From Phenylobacterium sp. NIBR 498073 (GTDB lineage Bacteria > Pseudomonadota > Alphaproteobacteria > Caulobacterales > Caulobacteraceae), in contig NZ_CP114599.1 of NCBI RefSeq assembly GCF_027286305.1, forward strand, positions 620,001-684,000: DNA of 64,000 nucleotides. Direction: 5' to 3'. Within the stretch, counting starts at the first letter, position 1. Every line of letters starts with the position of its first letter. This document shows, in pieces, positions 53,323 through 63,086 of the stretch. The translations under genes and the position numbers were made by a program. Below the pieces are notes generated by a model. The model was not told the origin of the DNA and ran no database searches. It saw nothing but the letters and a program-made list of their open reading frames with translations.

Positions 53323-53396
53323 GCCGCCAAGCTGCGCCGGCCGCGGCGGGCGCACAATGCGCGGTCGCCGTGGTCAGCCTTCGCTAGCCGCGAAGG

Positions 53397-54362
53397 CTAG
53401 AGCGATTTCAGCCAGGGCAGCAGCCGGGCGTTGACCTCCTGCGGGCGCTCCTGCTGGGTCCAGTGGCCGCAGCCGGGCAGTACGTCGGCCCCGCGCAGGT
53501 TCGGCATCTCCGCGCCCATGATCGCCATCAGGTCGCCCTTGCCCAGCATGGACAGCACCAGGTCGCGCTCGCCGCCGACAAACAGCGAGGGTTGCTCGAT
53601 CTTGCGGCCTTCGAATTGGCGCAGGTAATCGAAGTCGCGCTGGTGATTGCGATAGCGGTTGATCGGGCCGCGGAAGCCCGAGCGCTCGAACTCGGCGACG
53701 TAGTAGTCGAGGTCGGCGTCGGTCAGCCAGGCGGGGAAGGGGGCCGGGTCGACCAGTCCTTCCAGCAGGCTCTGGCCGTGGGTCTTGTCGCTCGGCCAGG
53801 TCCCGTCGGGCGCATCGCCGCTGATCGCGTAGTAGAACTTGCGCAGGCCCCCGCGGACGTCGGCCTCCAGCTCGGCCTCGGCCGGGCCGACGTTCTGGAA
53901 CCAGGCCTGGTAGAAGAACTTGCCGCGGCTGGTGAAGACGCTCTCGATCATGTCGCTGAACGGCCGCTTGGGCACGCCGGTGTAGGGCACCGAAAGACCC
54001 GCCACCGCGCGTACCCGGTCCGGCCGCACCAGCGCCGTGTTCCAGACGATCGGGGCCCCCCAGTCGTGGCCGATCAGCACGGCCGGCGCCTCGGGGCTCA
54101 GCGCCTCGACCACTCCGGCCACGTCGGCGACCATGTGCTCCATGTCGTAGGCCTCGATGGCCTGGGGGCGCGATGAGCCGCCATAGCCGCGCACGTCGAT
54201 GGCGCAGGCGGTGAAGCCGGCCTGCGCGATCGGTCCCATCTGGTGGCGCCAGCTGTACCAGCTCTCGGGAAAGCCGTGGACCATGACCACCAGCGGTCCC
54301 TGGCCTTCGACGGCGGCGCGCAGCGTCACCTCCGGCAGCGCAATCTCACGAAACTCCGGCAT
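53397..54362 (-). CDS. Epoxide-hydrolase-like alpha/beta-hydrolase
   Basis: A 321-residue enzyme. The oxyanion motif HGFPESWYSWRHQ near residue 32 is that of soluble epoxide hydrolases, the nucleophile Asp lies in VLIGHDWGAPIVWNTAL near 100, and the catalytic His in PGCGHWTQQERPQEV at the end. Two tyrosines that polarise the epoxide should be in the cap; FYYAISGDAP and LDYYVAEFERSGFRG are candidates. Start ATG 54362 follows GGGAGAAG. Divergent from the SDR at 54452, 90 bp apart, sharing the operator region. Confidence 0.9.
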   Translation of the reverse strand: MPEFREIALPEVTLRAAVEGQGPLVVMVHGFPESWYSWRHQMGPIAQAGFTACAIDVRGYGGSSRPQAIEAYDMEHMVADVAGVVEALSPEAPAVLIGHDWGAPIVWNTALVRPDRVRAVAGLSVPYTGVPKRPFSDMIESVFTSRGKFFYQAWFQNVGPAEAELEADVRGGLRKFYYAISGDAPDGTWPSDKTHGQSLLEGLVDPAPFPAWLTDADLDYYVAEFERSGFRGPINRYRNHQRDFDYLRQFEGRKIEQPSLFVGGERDLVLSMLGKGDLMAIMGAEMPNLRGADVLPGCGHWTQQERPQEVNARLLPWLKSL

Positions 54363-54425
54363 GCTGGCTTCTCCCCGAACCGCTTGACCCAACGTCGCTC
54401 GGCGCCGCAAATGGCGACGACAAAA

Positions 54426-54441
54426 TCAAACACGTGTTTGG
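54426..54441. promoter_or_regulatory. AAAC-N4-GTTT operator-like palindrome between the epoxide hydrolase and SDR genes
   Basis: TCAAACACGTGTTTGG with a perfect 14-bp palindrome CAAACACGTGTTTG (54427-54440), ten bases before the SDR start codon's ribosome site and in the divergent promoter region. It matches the site at 9923-9938. Confidence 0.55.
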
Positions 54442-54451
54442 AGGGAACGCC

Positions 54452-55216
54452 ATGGGCGAACTGTTCGACCTGACCGGCAAGGTCGCTGTCATCACCGGAT
54501 CCTCGCGCGGGATCGGCAAGGCGATCGCCGAGCGGATGGCCGAGCACGGCGCCAAGGTGACGATCTCCTCGCGCAAGGCCGGCCCCTGCGAAGAGGTGGC
54601 CGCCGAGATCAACGCCAAGCATCCGGGCGCGGCCATCGCCGTGCCGGCCAACATCTCGTCGAAGGAAGACCTTCAGCGGCTGGTCGACGAGACCCGCAAG
54701 GCGTTCGGCAAGATCGACATCCTGGTCTGCAACGCCGCCTCGAACCCGTACTACGGCCCGATGAGCGGCATCGGCGACGACCAGTTCCGCAAGATCCTTG
54801 AGAACAACGTCATCGCCAACAACTGGCTGATCAACATGGTCTCGCCCGAGATGCGCGAGCGCAAGGACGGCTCGATCGTGATCATCTCGTCGATCGGCGG
54901 CCTGCGCGGCACGCCGGTGATCGGCGCCTATGCGATCTCCAAGGCGGCCGACATGCAGCTGGCCCGCAACCTCGCCCAGGAGCTGTCGCCCGACAACATC
55001 CGCGTGAACTGCATCGCGCCGGGCCTCGTGAAGACCGACTTCGCCAAGGCGCTGTGGGACACCCCGGAAGGTGAGAAGCGCGCCTCCTCGGGCACGCCGC
55101 TGCGCCGGCTGGGCGAGCCGGACGACATCGCCGGCGGCGCGGTGTTCCTGGCTTCCAAGGCGGGCTCGTGGATGACCGGCCAGACCGTGGTCATCGACGG
55201 CGGCTCGACCTCCTGA
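54452..55216 (+). CDS. Short-chain dehydrogenase/reductase
   Basis: A 254-residue Rossmann oxidoreductase. ITGSSRGIGKAIAERMAEHG binds NAD(P), NAASNPY marks the central motif, and SSIGGLRGTPVIGAYAISKAAD holds the catalytic Ser and YxxxK near residue 155-161; VIDGGSTS closes the family pattern. Resembles SDRs next to fatty-acid or terpenoid genes. ATG at 54452 follows GGAGGG; a GTG at 54434 would overlap the operator and is rejected. The shared operator with the acyl-CoA dehydrogenase suggests common regulation. Confidence 0.91.
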   Translation: MGELFDLTGKVAVITGSSRGIGKAIAERMAEHGAKVTISSRKAGPCEEVAAEINAKHPGAAIAVPANISSKEDLQRLVDETRKAFGKIDILVCNAASNPYYGPMSGIGDDQFRKILENNVIANNWLINMVSPEMRERKDGSIVIISSIGGLRGTPVIGAYAISKAADMQLARNLAQELSPDNIRVNCIAPGLVKTDFAKALWDTPEGEKRASSGTPLRRLGEPDDIAGGAVFLASKAGSWMTGQTVVIDGGSTS

Positions 55217-55231
55217 TCGGAAGTCGGGACC

Positions 55232-56398
55232 TCACGCCCGGCGCGAGAGGTCCCGGGCCTTGGCCAGGCGGCGCACGCCCTCGTCCAGCGTCTGGTCGTT
55301 CTTGGCCAGGCACAGGCGCAGGATGGTGATCACCTGGTCCTCTTCGTAGAGCGCCGAGACCGGGATGCTGGCCACGCCCGCGTCCTTGACCGCGCGCAGG
55401 GCGAAGGCGCGGTCGGGCTCGTCGATCCCCGAGGCCGCCAGGTCGACATTGAGGAAGTAGGTGCCCTGCGCGGGCAGGGTGACGAAGCCCTCGGCCGCCA
55501 GGCCCGCGGCCAGCCGGTCGCGTGAACGCTGCAGGTCGCGCGGCATCGCCTCGAACCAGTCGCCGCTGTTCTCCAGGCCCCAGGCGACCGCGGCCTGCAG
55601 GTTGGGCGCGGTGGTGAAGGTCAGGAACTGGTGCGTCCTCGACAGCGCCCGGGTCAGCTCGGCGCCGGCGCACAGGAAGCCGACCTTCCAGCCGGTCAGG
55701 CCGAACATCTTGCCGGCCGAACCGATCTTCACCGTCCGCTCGCGCATGCCTGGATAGGCGATCAGCGGCAGGTGCCGCGCGCCGTCGAACACCACCTGCT
55801 CCCAGACCTCGTCGCAGATCGCGATGGCGTCGTGGGCGACGCAGAACTCGGCCAGCAGGGCCAGGTCTTCATGCGGCAGCACCGCGCCGGCCGGGTTGAT
55901 CGGGTTGTTCAGCAACACGAACCGGGTGCGCGGGCCGAACGCCGCCTCCAGCATCGCGCGGTCGAAGCGCCAGTGCGGCGGGCTGAGCTTGACCAGCCGC
56001 GGCACGCCCCCGGCGCGTCGGATCAGCGGCAGGTAGGCGTCGTACAGCGGCTGGAACACCACCACCTCGTCGCCCGGCTGGATCAGGCCGAGAAAGGCCG
56101 CCGCCAGCGCCTCGGTCGCGCCCGACGTGATGGTGACTTCGCTGGCCCAGTCCAGGTCCAGCCCCTGGGTGCGGGCGTAATGCGCGGCCACGGCGGCGCG
56201 CAGCTCCGGCAAGCCGGCCATCGGGGGATACTGGTTGTAGCCGTTCAGCACCGCGTCGGCGGCGTGCTCGCGGATCGCCTGCGGGCCGGGAGCGTCGGGG
56301 AACCCCTGGCCCAGGTTGATGGCCCCCAGTTCGCGGGCCAGGCCCGACATCTCCTCGAAGATGGTGGTCGGAAGGTTTGCGAAGATCGGATTGGCCAT
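55232..56398 (-). CDS. PLP-dependent class I aminotransferase (YbdL/kynurenine aminotransferase-like)
   Basis: A 388-residue fold-type-I aminotransferase. LGQGFPDAPGPQAIREHA near residue 34 and NQYPPMAGLPELRAAVAAHY near 60 are the signature of the methionine/kynurenine aminotransferase subgroup. The PLP-binding Lys is in KIGSAGKMFGLTGWKVGF near residue 230, LNNPINPAGAV and CDEVWEQVVFDG flank it, and Arg in ILRLCLAKND binds the carboxylate. ATG at 56398 removes a short extension. Convergent with the SDR gene. Confidence 0.91.
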   Translation of the reverse strand: MANPIFANLPTTIFEEMSGLARELGAINLGQGFPDAPGPQAIREHAADAVLNGYNQYPPMAGLPELRAAVAAHYARTQGLDLDWASEVTITSGATEALAAAFLGLIQPGDEVVVFQPLYDAYLPLIRRAGGVPRLVKLSPPHWRFDRAMLEAAFGPRTRFVLLNNPINPAGAVLPHEDLALLAEFCVAHDAIAICDEVWEQVVFDGARHLPLIAYPGMRERTVKIGSAGKMFGLTGWKVGFLCAGAELTRALSRTHQFLTFTTAPNLQAAVAWGLENSGDWFEAMPRDLQRSRDRLAAGLAAEGFVTLPAQGTYFLNVDLAASGIDEPDRAFALRAVKDAGVASIPVSALYEEDQVITILRLCLAKNDQTLDEGVRRLAKARDLSRRA

Positions 56399-56529
56399 GG
56401 TGTTGCCTAGCACAGCTCGGCTCGGCGCGCCTCGGCCGTCGATCTCGCTCCGTCGATGCGACCTCCGGCGGCGCTGCGCGTTGTGAGGTCTGGATGGACT
56501 TTCCGCTCTAGCTTGGAGGGGGAGGAGAC

Positions 56530-58119
56530 ATGGGCGGACCCCAACCGCCGACCGGCTGGCGGCGAGGGCTCGCCTTCGGCGGCGTTTCCCTCCTGCTTGG
56601 CGTGACCCAGGGCCTGGGCTTCAACCTGGTCAATAACAACCTGCCCTGGATCCAGGGCTCGCTGGGCGCCTATCCGAACGAAGCGGCCTGGCTGTCGACC
56701 GCCTACACCGCCACCAACGCCACCATCGGCCTCTTGGCGATCAAGTTCCGCTTCCAGTACGGCTTGCGCTTGTTCGGCGACATCGGGCTTGGCCTGTTCA
56801 TCGTGGTCGCCGTCGCGCACCTGTTCACCGACGATCTGCGCTCGGCCATCGCGGTGCGCGCGGCCTCCGGGGTCGCGGCCACGGCGTTGTCGACCATGGC
56901 GCTGCTCTACATGATCGCCGCGGCGCCCGAGCATCGCCGGCCGATGGGCGTCGCGCTCGGGGTCGGCTGGAGCCAGCTGGCCGCGCCGCTGTCGCGGCTG
57001 GTCTCGTCCGACCTGCTGCAGGTCGGCCAATGGCACGGCCTCTACCTGCTTGAGATCGGCCTGAGCCTGCTGTGCCTGGTGGCGGTGAATCTGGTGCGGG
57101 TCCCGCCGATGCCGCGCGTGAAGATGTTCCAGGCGCGCGATTTCCTGACCTTCGCCCTCTTCGCCCCGGGGGTGGCGCTGCTCTGCGCCGTGCTCGCCCA
57201 GGGCCGCTATGTCTGGTGGTTCGACGCGCCCTGGCTGGGCTGGGCGCTGGCGGCGGCGATCGTGCTGATCGCCGCCTCGGCGCTGGTCGAACTGCACCGC
57301 GCCCAGCCGTTGCTGCACATCCGCTGGCTCTCCAGCGCCGACATGCTGCGGCTGGTGGTGATCATCCTCCTGTTCCGCATCGTGCTGTCGGAACAGGGCG
57401 TCGGCGCCTTCGGCTTCCTTCAGGCCATGGGGATGAACAACGACCAGATGCGCGGCCTGTCCTGGGTGATGTTCTGGGCGACGCTGGCCGGAATGATCAT
57501 CGTGGCGGTGACCATAAATCCGGCGCGGGTGTCGACCCCGGCCCTGATCTCGCTGCTGCTGATCGCTGCGGCCGCCTATTGGGACAGCCATGTCACCAAT
57601 CTCACCCGGCCGGCGCAGATGTATTTCAGCCAGGGGCTGATCGCCTTCGCCAGCGCTCTGTTCCTGCCTGCGGTCATGCTCGCCGGCTTCGGCCGGGCCT
57701 TGCGCCAGGGCCAGGAGTTCATCATCAGCTTCGCGGTCATCTTCGGCGCCGGCCAGAGCCTCGGCGCCTTGGCCGGCTCGGCCTTCCTGGGCACGCTGAT
57801 GACCGTGCGCGAAAAGGCCTATTCCGCCCAGATCGTCGAGCGGCTGCTGCTGACCGACCCACAGGTCGCCGCGCGCGTGCGCCAGTATGCAGGCGCCTAT
57901 GGCGGGACGATCTCCGACCCGGCCCTGCGCCAGGGCGAGGGCCTGGCCGTGCTCAGCCAGCTCGCGACGCGGGAGGCCACGGTCCTGGCCTATGCCGACG
58001 TCTTCCGGGTCATCGCGGCGCTGTCGCTGCTGGTGTTCGCCTATCTCCTGGCCCTGCGCCTGCGCGAGGATGCGCGGGCGCGGCGCGCCGCCCTCCTGAT
58101 CCCTGTCGAGGCCGCCTGA
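56530..58119 (+). CDS. MFS (DHA2/EmrB-like) transporter
   Basis: A 529-residue inner-membrane protein with about 14 helices. The first loop region NLVNNNLPWIQGSLGAYPNEAAWLSTAY and the even spacing match the 14-span drug/H+ antiporters that work with a HlyD-type adaptor. The usual MFS loop (RxGR-like) between helices 2 and 3 is FRFQYGLRLFG here, somewhat diverged. It is followed one base later by a HlyD-family adaptor, so the two form an EmrAB-like tripartite pump; no TolC gene is nearby. GGAGGAG precedes ATG. Confidence 0.9.
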   Translation: MGGPQPPTGWRRGLAFGGVSLLLGVTQGLGFNLVNNNLPWIQGSLGAYPNEAAWLSTAYTATNATIGLLAIKFRFQYGLRLFGDIGLGLFIVVAVAHLFTDDLRSAIAVRAASGVAATALSTMALLYMIAAAPEHRRPMGVALGVGWSQLAAPLSRLVSSDLLQVGQWHGLYLLEIGLSLLCLVAVNLVRVPPMPRVKMFQARDFLTFALFAPGVALLCAVLAQGRYVWWFDAPWLGWALAAAIVLIAASALVELHRAQPLLHIRWLSSADMLRLVVIILLFRIVLSEQGVGAFGFLQAMGMNNDQMRGLSWVMFWATLAGMIIVAVTINPARVSTPALISLLLIAAAAYWDSHVTNLTRPAQMYFSQGLIAFASALFLPAVMLAGFGRALRQGQEFIISFAVIFGAGQSLGALAGSAFLGTLMTVREKAYSAQIVERLLLTDPQVAARVRQYAGAYGGTISDPALRQGEGLAVLSQLATREATVLAYADVFRVIAALSLLVFAYLLALRLREDARARRAALLIPVEAA

Positions 58120-58120
58120 C

Positions 58121-59188
58121 GTGAGTGACGCCGCCGCTGTCCCATCTCCCGCCAAGCGCCCCTGGTCGCGCGCGGCCATCCCCATCGTGCTGGCTGCGAT
58201 CGGCGGCGTGCTGCTGGTGCTGTTCGCCTGGCGGCTGCCGCCGTTCGACACGGGCGTCCAGAGCACAGACAACGCCTATGTGCGCGGCTACGTGACGATC
58301 ATCAGTCCCAAGCTGGACGGATACGTCTCCGAGGTCCTGGTGAAGGACTTCATGCCGGTGAAGGCCGGGCAGGTGCTGGTGGTGATCGACGATCGCAACT
58401 ACCGCCAGAAGGTCGAGCAGGCGCGGGCGGCGCTGGCGGTGCAGAAGGCCAACCTCGCCAACTGGGACCAGCAGCGCCGTCGGGGGCAGGCCAACATCAG
58501 CCTGGTCGGCGCGCAGGAGACAAGCGCCCACGCGGCCCTGGCCAAGGCCCAGGCCGACTTCCGGCGGGCCGAGCCGCTGGTCCAGAAGGGCTGGCTGGCG
58601 CCCACCGAACTCGACCGGCTGCGGCTGGCCGTGCAGCAGGCGGAAGCTGCAGTTGGGCAGGCCCAGGCGCAGGGGCGGGTGGCGCAGGAGGATCTCGCCT
58701 CGGTCGGGGTCAACCGCGCGGCGCTCGAGGCCGCGGTGGCGCAGTCGCAGGCGGCGCTTGAGCTGGCGCAGATCGACCTGGCCAACACCCGCATCACGGC
58801 GCCGGTCGGCGGTCAGGTCGGCGAGGTGGGGGTCAAGGTCGGCCAGTACGTGGCGCCCGGAACCCAGCTGATGGGCCTGGTGCCGCAGGCGATCTGGATC
58901 ACCGCCAACTTCAAGGAGACCCAGATGAAGGACGTGGCGGTCGGCGAGCCGGTCCACGTCCGCATCGACGCCCTGCCGGGAACCACGTTGCAGGGCAAGG
59001 TCGAGCGCATCGGCCCGGCGGCCGGATCGGAATTCGCGGTGATCAAGCCGGACAACGCCACCGGCAACTTCACCAAGGTGGTTCAGCGGATCCCGGTCCG
59101 CATCGCACTGGCTGGCGGGCAGGAGGCGACCGCGCGGCTGCGGCCGGGGATGTCGGCGGTGGTGAGCATCGACACTCGTCGCCGCTAG
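58121..59188 (+). CDS. HlyD/EmrA-family membrane fusion protein
   Basis: A 355-residue adaptor with one N-terminal membrane helix (AIPIVLAAIGGVLLVLFAW), a biotinyl-lipoyl-like half (STDNAYVRGYVTIISPKLDGYV, VKAGQVLVVIDDRNY), a long coiled-coil hairpin (VEQARAALAVQKANLANW ... LELAQIDLANTRITAPV), and a beta-barrel with WITANFKETQMKDVAVG and TGNFTKVVQRIPVRIAL. Links the MFS pump to an outer-membrane channel. GTG start at 58121, coupled to the transporter stop. Confidence 0.93.
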   Translation: MSDAAAVPSPAKRPWSRAAIPIVLAAIGGVLLVLFAWRLPPFDTGVQSTDNAYVRGYVTIISPKLDGYVSEVLVKDFMPVKAGQVLVVIDDRNYRQKVEQARAALAVQKANLANWDQQRRRGQANISLVGAQETSAHAALAKAQADFRRAEPLVQKGWLAPTELDRLRLAVQQAEAAVGQAQAQGRVAQEDLASVGVNRAALEAAVAQSQAALELAQIDLANTRITAPVGGQVGEVGVKVGQYVAPGTQLMGLVPQAIWITANFKETQMKDVAVGEPVHVRIDALPGTTLQGKVERIGPAAGSEFAVIKPDNATGNFTKVVQRIPVRIALAGGQEATARLRPGMSAVVSIDTRRR

Positions 59189-59195
59189 CTGCGGC

Positions 59196-59546
59196 TCAGA
59201 GCGCGTTCAGCGCCTCGCCCAGGGTGCGCGGGCTGAGCGGCTTGCCCAGGAAGCCGATCGGCTTGATGGCGGCCACCGAGCGGCGGAATTCCTCGGTGAT
59301 CGAGCCGGAGACGAACAGCGAGCGCACCCCGAGTTTGTCGTAGAGCTTGCGGGCCAGCACGCCGCCGTCGGCGCCGCGGGCCAGGCGGATGTCGACGAGC
59401 GCGATGTCGGGACGGCCGTCCTCGGCCATCGCCCAGGCCTCGTTGGCGTCGGCGGCCTCGGCCACGACTTCATGGCCCAGGTCTTCCAGCAGGCCGACGA
59501 TGTCGAGCGCGATCAGCGCGTCGTCCTCAACCACCATGATACGCAC
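59196..59546 (-). CDS. Single-domain response regulator
   Basis: A 116-residue receiver domain with no output part. MVVEDDALIALDIVG holds the acidic pair, ALVDIRLARGADGG the phosphorylatable Asp, LFVSGSIT the Ser/Thr switch, and FLGKPLSPRTLGEAL the conserved Lys. The start is set at GTG 59546 because AGGAG lies ten bases before it; TTG at 59558 would directly overlap the kinase's stop but leaves no space for its ribosome site. Partner of the histidine kinase overlapping it. Confidence 0.9.
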   Translation of the reverse strand: MRIMVVEDDALIALDIVGLLEDLGHEVVAEAADANEAWAMAEDGRPDIALVDIRLARGADGGVLARKLYDKLGVRSLFVSGSITEEFRRSVAAIKPIGFLGKPLSPRTLGEALNAL

Positions 59547-59554
59547 TGCGCGGC

Positions 59555-60855
59555 TCAACTCCTGGGGAAGACCACCGCGAACGAGGCGCCGGTCTTCGGT
59601 TGTTCAATCTCAAGTCGCCCGCCGAGCTGTCGGGCTAGGGCCTCGACGGCCCGCATCCCGAGGCTCTTGCGTTGGGTCGGTGAAAAGTCCTTGGGCAGAC
59701 CTTCACCGTCGTCAGCCACGCTCAAACGGTAGAGCTCGCCTTCTGTTCCGAAGGCGACCCTTATTGTGGACGCCCTATCGGGCGGGCAGCCGTATTTCAA
59801 GGCGTTGGTGATCAACTCGTTGAGGATCAGCGCCAGCGGCACGGCCTGCTTCACGTCGAGCACGGCGTGCTCGATCGCGGTCTCCAGCGCGACATCGTCC
59901 CGGCCGAGCGAGCCGACCAGGTCCTGCGCCAGGGCTTCGGTGTAGCGGCCGGCGTCGAAGGCGCCGATGGCGTCGTCGGCCTTGTACATCTGCTCGTGCA
60001 CGCGGCCGACGGCGCTGATCCGGTCGAGCGTCCGGTTCAGCGCTTCGCGGGCGTCGGCATGCTCGACGGAGCGCGCCTGCAGCCGTACGACGCTGGCGAT
60101 CTGCTGCAGCGAGTTCTTGACCCGGTGGTTGACCTCGTCGAGCAGCAGGGTGCGGTCGTCGAGCAGGCGGCGCAGCTGCTGGGCGACGTCGGACTCGGCC
60201 TCGCGGTCCAGGCTGATGTCCCGCAACGCCTTGAAGAACAGCAGCGCCAGCAGGGCCGCGAAGATCATCAGAGAGGCGACGATCACCGAGCGCACGACGG
60301 TGACCTGATGCTCGCGCTGGCGCTGCAGGCGGCGTTCTTCTTGTTCCAGTTCGGCGGCGATGGCGCGCACGCCGTGCATGGCCTCGACGCCTCGTCCCCC
60401 GCGGATGATCTGGATGGCGGCGCCGGGCGATCCGGTGCGGCGCGCGGCGATCGTCTGGTCGATGACCTCCATCCGGGTGGTCATCAGCGCCTGCAGCCGG
60501 GCCAGGCGCTCCAGCTGTTCGGGATTGTCGGCGGTCAGGCGTTCCAGCGCGCTGATGTGGATCGCGGCGGCCGTGCGGGCGCCTTCGATCTGTCGGGTGA
60601 ATTGCGAGTCGCCCGTGAGAATGAAGGCGCGCTGGGCCGACTCCGCTTCGGTCAGCGACAGACGCAGGCCTTCGATCTCGATCCGCACCTCGTGGGCGTG
60701 GGTCAGCCAGCCGGCGGCGCGATCATACCAGAGGAAGGCCCCGCCCAGGGCGGCGAAGGCCAGGAACAGCGCGGTGACGGTGCCGGCCAGCAGGCGAAAC
60801 GCGCGCTCGCGCGCCGCCTGCCTGCTGATGCTGGGAACCGCCCCCGCTTGCGCCA

Positions 60856-60856
<1 letters not shown>
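59555..60856 (-). CDS. CHASE3-type membrane histidine kinase (HisKA_2/HWE-like)
   Basis: A 433-residue sensor. One membrane helix (LLAGTVTALFLAFAALGGAFLWY) precedes a CHASE3-like periplasmic helical domain (RIEIEGLRLSLTEAESAQRAFILTGD) and a second helix (VIVASLMIFAALLALLFF). The kinase part has the HisKA_2 core LLLDEVNHRVKNSLQQIASVVRLQARS near residue 230, NELITNALKYG and the VADDGEGLPKDF ATP lid, ending in VVFPRS. GTG start at 60856 shares a base with the typA stop. Forms a two-component operon with the receiver downstream, translated from the typA message. Confidence 0.9.
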
Positions 60857-62688
<1,832 letters not shown>

Positions 62689-62894
62689 TGATTTGGCTTT
62701 GTGGGCGCCTATTTGGGGAAGCGCGCGCTTTTAGGTGAGGAATGGCGATTGCGCCAGCGCCTTCTCGCCGCGGCGCCGAACATTGATATCGTGTCTTTGT
62801 GCGGTGCAGCAAATCTGGGCTGTTTGAGACGCCTTCAAATCTCACTGATTTGTAACGAAATTTTTCGGCGCTTTCAGAAAATGTGATGGGTCTG

Positions 62895-62935
62895 GCACAA
62901 AATCGCTTGTTGTTTTGTGCGTCGCACCGTATATG
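62895..62935 (+). promoter_or_regulatory. Promoter of the alpha-r8-type sRNA with flanking inverted repeat
   Basis: TTGTTG (62907-62912) and TATATG (62930-62935) with exactly 17 bp between them. Around the -35 box GCACAAAA (62895-62902) and TTTTGTGC (62913-62920) form a perfect inverted repeat, and GTGCGTCGCAC (62917-62927) is a second palindrome inside the spacer. These are good operator candidates. Confidence 0.6.
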
Positions 62936-62941
62936 TTCGAA

Positions 62942-63025
62942 CTGTGAGGCGGCGCTGCCGCTTCTGCCCTTCCTGGGCGTTTCCTCCCTAATGAACTGCC
63001 GGGCCTTCGGGTCCGGCTTTTTTTT
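62942..63025 (+). ncRNA. Candidate small RNA, MmgR/suhB (alpha-r8)-like
   Basis: About 84 nt from an inferred start near 62942 to the T-run. It has hairpin GCGGC/GCCGC near 62951-62963, hairpin GCCC/GGGC near 62966-62978, an unpaired TTTCCTCCCT (62980-62989), and a terminator. The single-stranded TTTCCTCCCT between stems is, to my knowledge, the hallmark of the alpha-r8/MmgR sRNA family in alphaproteobacteria, where MmgR is linked to polyhydroxybutyrate control. It can pair with ribosome sites (GGGAGGAAA). The Rfam suhB model should decide. Confidence 0.72.
62998..63025 (+). terminator. Rho-independent terminator of the sRNA
   Basis: GCCGGGCC, TTCG loop, GGTCCGGC (one G-U) followed by eight T. 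No protein gene ends upstream on this strand, so it terminates the small RNA. Confidence 0.92.
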
Positions 63026-63086
63026 GGCCTGAGGCCTGGGACTCGCGAAACTATCGGGTCCGGCCGACTCCGTGTAGGAACGGAGC

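Larger units (their letters stand above)
62689..63086. other. Divergent spacer between typA and rmuC, containing the sRNA and promoters
   Basis: The left half (62760-62880) is the least GC-rich part of the last 10 kb, with AATTTTTCGG near 62859 and TTTGTAACG near 62848, likely typA promoter DNA on the minus strand. The right half contains the sRNA with its promoter and terminator (62907-63025). Between the terminator and rmuC lie about 60 bp with an AGGAACGGAG ribosome site. No other gene. Confidence 0.6.

Noticed and set aside
56407..58272. A 621-codon minus-strand frame over the MFS transporter
   Set aside because: Its translation is Gln/Arg/His/Gly-rich with no recognisable domain, while the plus strand encodes a clear 14-span transporter.
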